Origin: Nymphaea colorata
Taxonomy: Eukaryota > Streptophyta > Magnoliopsida > Nymphaeales > Nymphaeaceae
Length of the DNA: 64,000 bases
NCBI RefSeq assembly: GCF_008831285.2
Contig: NC_045143.1
Location: forward strand, 18,565,655-18,629,654
Reading direction: 5' to 3'
Part shown: piece after piece, positions 12,701 through 22,800 of the stretch
How positions within the stretch are numbered: position 1 is the stretch's first letter
Layout of the letters: each line of letters begins with the position of its first letter
The notes under the pieces: model-generated
What the model was told of the DNA's origin: nothing
The model's input: the letters and a program-made list of their open reading frames with translations, nothing else
Databases searched by the model: none
Program-made: the position numbers and the translations under genes

Positions 12701-13089
12701 GAGGGAGAGAGAGAGACACTACCTTGCGAGAAAGAGAGGAACGGGAGGCTCACGGCTGCACTGCCCGGGTGGAGTGGAGGGAGCGGCTGTGAGACGACGC
12801 GGCTGAAGAGAGAGCGCCTGTGAGATGACGGGAAAGAAGAGGGAGCGGCTGCAGCACAGGAAAGAAGAGAAGGAAGATGCGAGAGCGCTCGCGTGCCCTA
12901 ACGGGCAAAAATTTATTTCCAGAAAAAAATTTCAGTCTCTCCAGGTGGAAATTTTTTTCCAGAAAAAATTGTCCGGAATCGACCTCAACGGTCGAATAAA
13001 TTTTTCTCCGTTTGATACGATGGAAAAATTTTAAATATTTGAATTTTATTTCTCGATGAACAGTGTATTTCCTGTTCATCAAACGCCCC
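9721..13089. mobile_element. 3.37-kb non-autonomous PIF/Harbinger-like TIR element
   Basis: The left end reads GGGGGCCGTTTGATGGCC and the right end, on the reverse strand, reads GGGGCGTTTGATGAACAGG. These are good terminal inverted repeats apart from a one-base indel. Both sides continue into GAAATATATTTC- and AAATTTTTTCC-rich subterminal sequence. The flanks carry a 3-bp direct repeat, CTA, at 9718-9720 and 13090-13092. G-rich ends plus a 3-bp duplication of TWA/CTA type fit PIF/Harbinger. No transposase or Myb-like frame is visible in 3.4 kb. The interior holds an AT-rich core and a GA-rich block at 12410-12830. It lies wholly inside the 7.6-kb inverted segment. Confidence 0.7.
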
Positions 13090-13092
13090 CTA

Positions 13093-14930
13093 GAAGAGAA
13101 AGTTCTTTAAAATTTGCTCTCTATAAAGAGCAAAAATTGGGGAAGTATAGGCAAATTTTGGAAAAACGGTTTCTATATCTTACATAGCATAAAATCAATA
13201 GAACTTAAAAATCCATAACAATTCAATCACAAGTCCTAAAATCCTGAAATTTGGGGTGTTAAAATATTATCTAACAACATGCCAAAAATGAGATCAAGAT
13301 ATCACTATTTACCTCATGGGAGACATTGCAAATCTTTATCATGAAACAAGGTAGGTTTTTTGCAGTTTTTGGCAAATGTTTGAAAAATGCAAAAAATAGA
13401 GGCTTTGCAAAAATGATTTTCCACATGATTTTTTAAAGCATAGATATCAAAGTCTCCCAAAAACCAAAAAACAGAGTTTTGAGAATATTTTGGTGGGTTC
13501 TAACATGTTCTCCAATGTGCAATCAGGGTTTGTAAGATCAGGTTTTATATTTCTACATGACTGACTGGTAGGCCTAACATGTGATTTATTCTGAATTTTA
13601 TACATATCTAGAAAGCAAATTTCTTGGACAGTAAGCTCTCGACATAAAAAAAAATTATGTGTATAAAAATTTTCCAAATTAAAGTTCAGAAACCCATCAA
13701 TCCTTTTGCTGAAATTCAGCAAAAAATAAGGTTTTTTGCACTTAGAAGAGCAAAATGAATTATTTGAAAACCAAGTTACTTCTAGGCACAACCAAAGACA
13801 AAATAAACTAACTTACAATAAAGTGATCTAAACACATGAAAAAGCTATCCCAGCATGCATGGACCCAAAATAATTAGGCAAAACACAAAATAATATGCAA
13901 CAAAACAGCTAGTTAGAAACCTAATGGCACAATAAAGTTAGATTTCCCAATGTGTAAGATCTTCAATTGATGTTCCTCAACAACGTTGCCAAAGGTTGAT
14001 GCAATATTTATGTGAAAAGGACATTTAAAAATATCTTTTTCATTAGAATATGTGGAAGTCACATACCAATTATATGTTCTCAACTTCCACATATGCCAAA
14101 CCTATGTGGAATGGGGTTAAGCAACATATACACATTGAAAAAGAAAATTGCTTTCTTTAAAATTTACATTTTCTGAGGATGAATATGATCAAGCCAAAGG
14201 TATTTAACTATGTTAAGGCAATTTTCAGGCATCATTGAGATCTTAAGTGACAAGTTTATATAATCTTCCATATATTCTTCTATTTAAAGTCCATATTTCC
14301 TGCACTCCTCCTAGTTTACATGAGGAGATCAACCTACAAAACACAACTAAACGAACCTTACATGATTTAATTAGACAAACTAGAATATCAAATCTGAACT
14401 TAAACTAAATAAACTAACCAAACATAAGGAATAGAATTACTAAATTAAACAAAATTCAACTCAAATGTGAAACCCTAATTACAACAAACCCTAATACATG
14501 AAACTACGCACTTGGTTTGTAACTTAGACTGAACTAAGTGAATATCACATGGACTAATTTTATGATGCAAATGATATGTGAATTGGTGTTCATGTTGCAC
14601 AGATGGTAACTTAGGGAGTACAAAGCCTAACATCTAAGTTAGGGGATATTAAGAATCAAAGTGAAACCCTATGTGACTAATGCATAACTTTTAGTCGTTG
14701 TAAATTACGGGATACAATATAAGACTTGCCATAGGGAAAGGGAAGTGGCCCGGAGTGGGGGTGGTGATGGAGCGGATAGAGAGAACAGAAGAGAGAGAGA
14801 GATAGAGATATTGGGGCACATAAATGCAATACATCATTAATATTTAAATGCATATGCCTAATATATACCTAGTTAAATGTACAATGCATTATCCTAAATG
14901 CTTGGATGGGTGAGATGGGGGCATCGATTG
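13093..14930. other. AT-rich spacer, no gene recognised
   Basis: No frame resembles a known protein. If the copia gag at 14.94 kb had kept its 5' LTR it should lie here, but I see no match to the presumed 3' LTR at 3.65-4.18 kb. A short GA-rich patch occurs near 14790-14810. Confidence 0.5.
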
Positions 14931-14934
14931 GCTT

Positions 14935-15739
14935 GGGTCAAACATGGGTTCCATGCTCCTTAAATTGTCAAAAGGTATGTTCATCAAATGTCACATCATT
15001 GAATTTGTTTCTATTATAATTGAGTTGAAAAATATAGATGTGAAAATTGATTAAAGGCCAAGCTCTTTTGTTATTGTGTTTCATGTCACTATCATACAAA
15101 AGTTTTATGGAAACCATAATTTATAGCCAAGAGTCTATTACTATAGATAAGGTCAAAACATTGCTTATGAGAAAAAAAATTTGACGAGGAGTTGGTAGTC
15201 ATTGATAATAATGAGAAAACTATTGGTTTGTTTGCTCGAAGAAGACCAAAAAGAATGATATGTGAAGGATATGAGTGTCAAATCTGAATCCAAGTCGAAA
15301 GGTAAAACTTTGCTTTTGTAATTATTGTTGTAAGAAGGGACATGAAATTTTCAGTTGTTATAGGCTAAAAAATAAGCGACAAATGAGGTAAAGAAAAAGG
15401 ACAAAAAGAAAAAAACTCAAGCAAATGTTAGTATTTCAAAGTTTGATAGTCATGCTAATGTCTTTTTTTCAACACGTGAAGAAACAATGTCCCAAGATGA
15501 ATGGAATCTTTATTTTAGTTGTTTTTTTACATGTACCCTAACAGAGAATGGTTTTCAACCTATGAATTTGTTGAAGGTGGTCGTAGTTTGATGGATAATA
15601 ATACATCTTGTAAGGTTATTGGTGAAGGCACTGTCAAAATTATGATGTATGATGGTGTGATTAGAACATCGGCCAATGTAAGATGTGTACCCAATGTAAA
15701 GAAAAATCTTGCTCTTTATACTCTTGATGAAAATGGTTG
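14935..15739 (+). pseudogene. Copia gag to GAG-pre-integrase fragment (breakpoint copy 2)
   Basis: The plus strand encodes, across frameshifts, a gag segment (EFVSIIIELKNIDVKID, then QALLLLC, a SYKSFMETIIYSQESITIDK segment), a zinc knuckle spaced C-x2-C-x4-H-x4-C (CNYCCKKGHEIFSC, about 15320-15362) and the GAG-pre-integrase start MMYDGVIRTSANVRCVPNVK (about 15640-15700). This is the N-terminal half of a copia polyprotein. It stops abruptly at 15739, where antisense FAR1 sequence begins. Its last 131 bp (15609-15739) duplicate 8026-8156 in inverted orientation. Together with the pol half at 3.65-8.16 kb it would make one element. Confidence 0.8.
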
Positions 15740-16347
15740 TACCACAAATGTCCATCCCTCTTTTTAGAGTCATGTATGCATGTGTCAAACCACCTAGTTT
15801 TGCATAAACGATGTAAAAATAAGATGCAATCCTATCTGTATCAAGCTTCAATCCAACATACGGGCACAAATCAATTGTCAACATTTGGGATTAATTTAGT
15901 TTGTTCACCGGTAGGTACGTTGTCACTACCTTTTGCAGTCTCATCAACTACATTCAACTCATCATTCACATCTGTCTTGTCATTCATATTGACCTCTTCA
16001 ACCAAAATAATCTCATCATCTACATTCATCTCTCCATCTACATTGACATTAATCTCTTCATCATCAAAATATGTTTCTCCATCCACAAATGTATCTTCGT
16101 CCATGCCAATATCTTCATCCACATTCATCGATCCATCCATATTCATTTCTCCGTCCATATTCATCTTGTCATCAACATTATGTGAAGTTGCATACTCGCT
16201 TGTGCCTGTAGGCATTTCCAACTTCCTTACAACAGTAGAAGCAGTTGAGCTGCAACTACGATATCCAACTACCTTCCTACAATCATGTATAATTAACATA
16301 TAACTGCTCATTGTCAATGAACTCATGAGAGTGTGATATCTTAGCAC
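15737..16347 (-). pseudogene. FAR1-type gene, N-terminal half with acidic repeats
   Basis: On the minus strand a frame of 158 codons (16347-15871) encodes a short lead and then a strongly acidic, repetitive stretch of units like NMDGEMNMDG and NVDEDIGMDED, ending in a stop. Beyond a frame change, the sequence continues with the start of the FAR1 domain (TIDLCPYVGLKLDTDR, then YFYIVYAK) and breaks off at 15737 within HLWY. Acidic N-terminal leads before the FAR1 zinc finger are common in FRS proteins and MULE transposases. The rest of the domain is found inverted at 8158-8535. A frame change after VDN is present in both copies, so either an intron or damage pre-dates the duplication. Confidence 0.7.
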
Positions 16348-16372
16348 TCAAGAGAGTGTGATATCTTAGAGC
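16325..16372. repeat. Short direct repeat
   Basis: The word GAGAGTGTGATATCTTAG occurs twice, beginning near 16326 and 16353, just upstream (in minus-strand terms) of the FAR1 frame. A local duplication; its role is unknown. Confidence 0.8.
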
Positions 16373-16894
16373 AATTGTTAATCTGTGAAAGGTGAAGAGA
16401 GAAGAGTTATCACAGCAAACACTTAACAAACAAAGCATTTCCAATCCATTATGAATGAAAGAAACAAATAAAACTAATCACTTCAAGTTTAATTTCTTCA
16501 ACTACGCTTCCATAATTAATGACTACATAACAAAAATAAACATGTTCAAGGTGTATTCCAATATGCTCTGTGTTTCATATTTTTAATATATATAAGCAAA
16601 ATAGTTGTGATCTAGAAGATGTATGCCATTCACATAGTTCTAAATGGTAGGCAATGGATCAGTCAGAAGTTCACGAACTTCTGAACGTTTGACTAGGAAC
16701 CCCCAATAAAGGGCCTTGTGAGCAAAGGTTTCTATCAACTATGACAAGTTAACAGAAACAAGCAACGCTACTTCATCTCTTAGTGGTGGGCAATTATGTC
16801 AGGCTAGTTTGGTACTTGCTATTACATTAGTTTTCATGGATTGCCCTTGAGACAGCAACCGAATGAAAGAAGTCGTGCAAAAAAAAAAAAGAAT

Positions 16895-16978
16895 GGTAAG
16901 CGATTGAGGAGAGGGGGTAATCACAGTAAGACCGTTGGAATGGGGAAGGGACGCCGAAGGTTGTGATGGGCGGTTGAG
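16895..16978 (+). repeat. Repeat shared with 8604-8687, possible MULE terminal repeat
   Basis: The partner of the stretch at 8604-8687, in the same window orientation and roughly 80% identical by eye. It lies upstream of the N-terminal FAR1 fragment. Once the 7.6-kb inversion is undone, the two stretches flank the FAR1 gene as inverted repeats. Confidence 0.5.
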
Positions 16979-19118
16979 AGAGAGATCAATAATCTCCATA
17001 ATAAGAAGAGATACAATGTGACAAATTCCGAGTTTAAGTTCCCATTGTGCACTTTACTTTTGTTTTTCACATAATAAAGGGCATGTATTTGCATTAATAT
17101 TCATGCACTTTTGAAGTTAACTTCTACTACAAACATTGCCATTCCAGTCGGATCCAGATAAAGTTAGATATACTAATATTTGGCCTGACCAATTGTATAA
17201 ACACATGCAGTTTAATGCATATCTGCCTCCAAACTCACTTGGTAGTTGAAATATCCAATGAGATCCACTCTAGGTGAGAGCTACCAATGTACCAGATTCC
17301 TTTCTTAAGGTAGGTGCCCACGTCTTCAATAGAGGACCACTTTTTGCGTTTTATTTTAGGGCTGATTCTGTTAAACTGAAGGACCACCAAGATGCACAAG
17401 TCTTAGACTGTGGGCCATATGCAGGACAATAGAAAAACTAGTCAGTGCATTTACATTCATTTTAGTAGCCTTTCAAGCAAGCAAGCACTATATCTAGCGT
17501 GCAAAGAGTGTCCAAGAAGAAGAACAATGTATTTTTGGAACACATGGTCTTAAAATATATACATTTTAAGAATACCATGTTTTCATTTTAGAAAACATAG
17601 CTATCATTTTTATAGGTATAAGGTATAATTTCATTATGTTTTTTAAAAACTAGAGAAATGTTTTTTTCGGACGTACGTCTTCTCAAACAGCCTCTTAACT
17701 TTTGCGCCTAGTTTCCATGTGGCCTTGTCAAGGAGTAACTCATTCTCTTTAACACTGAGCAAGTCCTATCTTCCCATACTTTCTTTCCAAGGTTCCCATA
17801 AGGAATTCACCTTTAAGGTGCCTTTGAATGGCTTTTTCCACGGCTAACAACTGATCAGCGAATCTTCCCTCGTAGTTTAGCTACGATCACTATGTCTACG
17901 TCTCCATAATTCTCCAAACGTGACAAATTAGCACGAAGTTTGTAAGATGGTCAGCCGCAAGATACAACCTGTTGGGATCCTTGAAAGGCAGACTCCGGCT
18001 GTGTTTGTGGTAGTGGAAGTTGCTGGAGTTAGAGAGGCACGCTGAGTTTTATATTTTCACATAGAACAGTAATCATGGCAATTTAAACCATCTCACAACA
18101 GGATAACTGCTCTAAGAAAAAGAATCTCAGTCAAGAAAAAACAAGAAGTCATACCCGAAACAGAAGCAAAGCCAAAATTTGTAAAAATTTACACTACGAT
18201 AGGGAATGTAGTCTGGGTACGCAGTGCAAATGACGAAGTGAATCGAAAGCAAGAAAGCCAATTTTATAGAAGGAAAGAGGGTAGGTAACTGCTTGAAACC
18301 ATGGGAAAGACACAAGATGGACTATAAAGGAAAGAAGGTTTCCTCATCTGTGCTGGAGACCATGGGGTGGACACAAAATGGATACTGCAATTGTCAGGGA
18401 TAAAAACGGCGACAGACCGTTCAACTCCAACCAGTCAGATTTAAAAGTAACCATATTCCGTCGACACTATATGTCAAAAGGTCATCAAACTCCAAGAAAT
18501 CAAACTTGAAATAACCATCTCTGGATTGGTCACTAGGAGGAAGAATTTCAGCTTAACATACCCATCAGTAAGACAGAAACAATGTGTTATTACACCAACA
18601 CGCAGAATGCAAATGCATAGATCAATCAATTGCATTGAAGAATATCGAAGTAATCAAGCCTGCAGCAACTTAAAGTATTATTTTGCACAAGTTATTTTAC
18701 ATAGGCACTAAACCATGAGCATGGATGGCACCATGATCTAGCCAAGAAATGCAGGTTCTCATCCTTGGTTCCATTAGTTAGATCAACAAATGTGGCTTAG
18801 ATATGGCAACGATAAAGCATGTGGTAACTCAAAATAACGGTATTTCAAACAACAGGTGCCAGATTCAAGTGCAATCAGGAAGGATATCTACGTCAGACCA
18901 AAAGATGAACAGAAAAATATTAGCTTAAGCAAAGCGAGTCATAGAAGCAATAGCTAGAGAGAAACATGAGGAGCAATTGAAACTGCAGAAATGTTCAAGG
19001 ATGAAAATGTCAAATCTGTAAGCATGTCCAGCTCTTCCTAACCAGTAAGTCAGTAACCAATGTAAAATGAGGATGCAACAGAGAACAGAAACCATTCAGC
19101 CTCTGCAAATTAAGCAAT
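16979..19118. other. Spacer and presumed SPL 3' flank, no gene recognised
   Basis: No supported gene. The part next to 19118 is presumably the 3' UTR of the SPL gene, which reads leftward; I could not pick a polyadenylation signal with confidence. A mixed-composition patch at 17670-18020 looks less random on the minus strand, but no frame there is open or recognisable. Confidence 0.5.
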
Positions 19119-19849
19119 CTACAGACCCCAATGCACATCATGTTTAGAAGTGCCAAATGCCCTCAAGTGCCCAAGGTCGGCCAGCTGCCTGCTTCCTTGT
19201 GGGCCCAACTCCAGCTCACCCAAAAACTGGCTGGCGTGCAACTCTGATGCTTGCTTTGATCCTATCTCTGACTGGACGTGATGCAAATTAGAGGACCCAT
19301 TATTCCTAATACTCCAAGCACTGGTTCTGTTTCTAGTAGGTGACAGTGGTTCCAATATAGCACTTGGAGAATATGTAGCAAACGGAGGAAAAGTTGGACT
19401 CCACTGAGATGAAGTGCAATGCAATTTGTCAGAATTGACATCAGGGCAAGGTGGGCCATCATGAGGCTGACCCATACTGGAGTCCTCATCATTGAATAGG
19501 TGGTTTACGGTAATAAGGCCAGAAGAACGAGCTTTTGATCCCAATGGTTGGTGTGACAGAAGAGAGAGAGCACAACCGTGGTCGGAGACTCCTGAGAAAC
19601 AGTCCCTTGGTGAAATTTCGTGGCTATAAAAGCTAGACCCACCAGATGAACCTTGTAAAAATGGATGAACTCCTGGCAACAAAATATCAGCAGCAGAAGC
19701 ATCACCCTGCCAGAGATGTGGAAGATAGTTTCCTGTAGCTTGGACTTGGTCCGGTGCATGTTCACTAACTCTGATGGTTGGCCACACATCCTTAACAGCA
19801 TGCTTTGGGAAGGTAAAGTCTACCAAGAGTCCACCAATCCTGCTGTTCT
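19119..19849 (-). CDS. SPL: SPL exon 3 (C-terminal region)
   Basis: The acceptor is CACAG ending at 19850 (minus strand). The exon starts by completing a Glu codon split after exon 2 and reads [20 protein letters not shown] onward to the TAG at 19121-19119. It contains the ALSLLS segment encoded by the miR156 target. The region is Ser/Pro/His-rich and probably disordered, as is usual C-terminal to the SBP domain. Confidence 0.9.
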
Positions 19850-22800
19850 CTGTGACAAAGAAACAAATGAAGATAGATCAGCCAGAAAAGGTTTAAGCCA
19901 CAAAGTTCAAGTCAAAGTCAACAGGTTGCAAAACCAGTATAAGGAAAAGATGTAATGGGTCCTAACCATAAAGAGTGGAAGTGAACCGTCCGTAATGAGA
20001 TGGTATTAAACCTGGCGGTGGCTTCCTTCGACGTTCATTATGACCAGCTAACCGTCTGCGGCAACTGCGTTTTCCTTGGTCAAATTCAGACAGCTGATGA
20101 AATCTGTGTAGAAAAATTATAAGAAAACCATTAATTTCATCGATGATGATAAAAAGATGAAGCCCCAATTGCCACTAAAAATTTGCACTATGGACAACAG
20201 AAGACAGTATGAAAACAATCGAAATCAAGGTGGTGATGATCTGTGCAAGTGTGTCCCATGCATGTACACAATCTTTTGATTGTACGCACATGATTTTTTT
20301 GAGCTTACACGCCTGTAATATGCATAGTTTGTTAGCCTGCTTCCTTTCTGACAACTAGGCCGAACAACCCCACTCATCTTAGTTAATAGTTACCTTTTTC
20401 CACCTTACACAGCCCAATTTCTAAGCTTGTGCCCTTTTTGAGACAACCCTTTTTCTGCCTTCCTGACCAGTATAACCAAGAGTATCATAGCCGCAAAAAA
20501 AAAAAAAAAATCAGTACCCAGCAAATTAATGGAGATGTAGACATATTCTGTCAATCATGATGACGAACGAAACTGGCAAAAAGTTTTGTAGGGTCACAAG
20601 GCCTTCACTGAGATAAAGTCACCCAGAAAAATTGTCTCAGAGCCATCAGTTTAAGCCACCTTTTCCAGGTAAAATCATAACGCAACAGTTATCACAAGTT
20701 TTCCAGAAAGGAAAATGTTTGGGAAGTATCTTAACAATCGGATATACTTTCTGCCACTGTAACTAGATAAAAAGGCTTCATCCAACAAAGCTTCTGGAAA
20801 CTAATGCTGGCATGCGACTTGAGACGTACTTGGACTAGTTTCCCATCTCACATGTGATGTGGAGAAAAATGCTTTTTGAAACGTACTTGCAGCTAGTATT
20901 TTTCATTAATGTGCACACACAAGTCAAAGATACAAGTTCGAACTAAATGGAGTGAAGCGGAAAGCCACAGCAAAGATATGCTCCATGAATTCAAGCTGAA
21001 AAGGTCAACATATGCATTTTGGAGGCGAAAATTTTTAACTTATAAGCAAATGAAAAGAACCAAAACAACCTATAATTCTACATCCTCAGATCTCCAGGAA
21101 ACATGAATCTTAACCTTCTGGCTCCTGAAGCTGGTACACAAGTGAAGATCAGTTAGGAATCTTATGATCCAATATATTGCGGCTTCCAATGTGGCATTCA
21201 TTAGAAAGAAAGGTAAAGAACTCTTGAAGAGGTGGAGATAAAAAAATAATAAATAAAAATAAGGAGATTTACAAAACAACCCAACTTTTTGATCTTGCTA
21301 AAAACTCATCTATGTCTTGCAGGGTTTTCAAAATTAACGTTCTGTCAACTAAACCTTAGATATTCACTAATTCAAGCTACATCAATGAGATTAATAACTA
21401 AAATACCATCAAACATGATGCCCTCAAGGCCTCAACACAAACAAATGTTCGTAGTGTACATTGGTCTCTTTAATTATATCTATTAACATTAGTACATGTT
21501 TAAGCGTATCGAAATCAAATAGCTTTTCGCAGCATCCAAATCAGTCAGGTGACATTTTATCTTATTAATGCTAGAATTTTACACAAGAAAAACCTAAGTA
21601 TATACATCATTTATATCTTCATGTTATTTTTTAGAAGGCAAAGCCAGAAAATGGTAATCTGTCATTAATTTGGTAGTGGGCTAGACAGAAATGGAGGTAC
21701 GGCTTTCAACACACCCACAAATTTCATGCTTGGGTCTTTGAGGTGAGGTTTTCCTTAAGAGAATCAAATTTTTTAAAAATGAAAAAAAAACCTAAAAATT
21801 AGTTAAAACTAAAATAAATGAAGAACAAATAAGTAAACACAAAAATAACTAGCTAAGATGATAAAAATGATGTTTTTGGAATTTTAGTGACGGTAAAAAT
21901 GATGAGAAGTAATTTAATTTAAATTTAAAGTTTAAACAATGGCAACTACAACTAAGATGCAGAAAACACAACAATAACATGCCAAATTTACATTCATGTT
22001 TTTTTCAAAGAAAAAGTGTCTTTTCCTCTTTTCTTTTTGTGCTTCACGTTTTTAATGTTAAAATCACATTTTTTCCAGACATAAATGTGATATTTGTGGC
22101 TCTGATTTTCAATCAACCTAAAACTTAAGTGTGTTTTAAACGGTATGTTTGCTTTTTATTAGGAAAATTTCAACAAAACACCTAAAGCGTAGGCAAAAAT
22201 TAAAAGTGCACCCAAATTTTTTATAGTCAGAAACAAACTTAAGCTTTTTCATGGTTAATTGAAAACATTAATAAGTGAATTTCTGTTAAGTCAACCAGTA
22301 AGTCAGTGAAAACTTTACTATTTCACACTCTTAGGTGTGACTCTTGAACACACTAAGAATACATATAAACATAGGAATCTAAAGTAAAAAACAAATTACT
22401 GATATCTTACAGATATTAGCACAATATCATTTTATATACAATTTTGGATATTTTGAAAATATTGCAAGATTTTTCAGATAATATGGTTTCTCTACATTTT
22501 GGCGATGAAATTGTGATATTTTCAATATATCACTGATAACTATGACTATGGTTCAAAGGACGATTTGTGTTACATATAAATATATAAATGCCAGCTTATA
22601 TTAATCCAAAATAGCTGGACATATACGCCGTTGGACCTTAATGGGACCTCCATAGAGGATGAAAAACTCTTGGTCATCAATGAACTCATTTTTTACAGAT
22701 CTCCTAACAATCTTGCACACAAACACATGCATGTACCACCCAGATGCGTATTTTACCAGACAAACTCATGATTAAAGAAGTGCAGAAACAAATTGTAGCA

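Noticed and set aside
14600-14930. 5' LTR for the copia gag at 14.94 kb
   Set aside because: No resemblance to the presumed 3' LTR at 3.65-4.18 kb and no primer binding site seen.
17670-18020. Possible coding remnant on the minus strand
   Set aside because: All three frames are closed by stops and no family motif appears.
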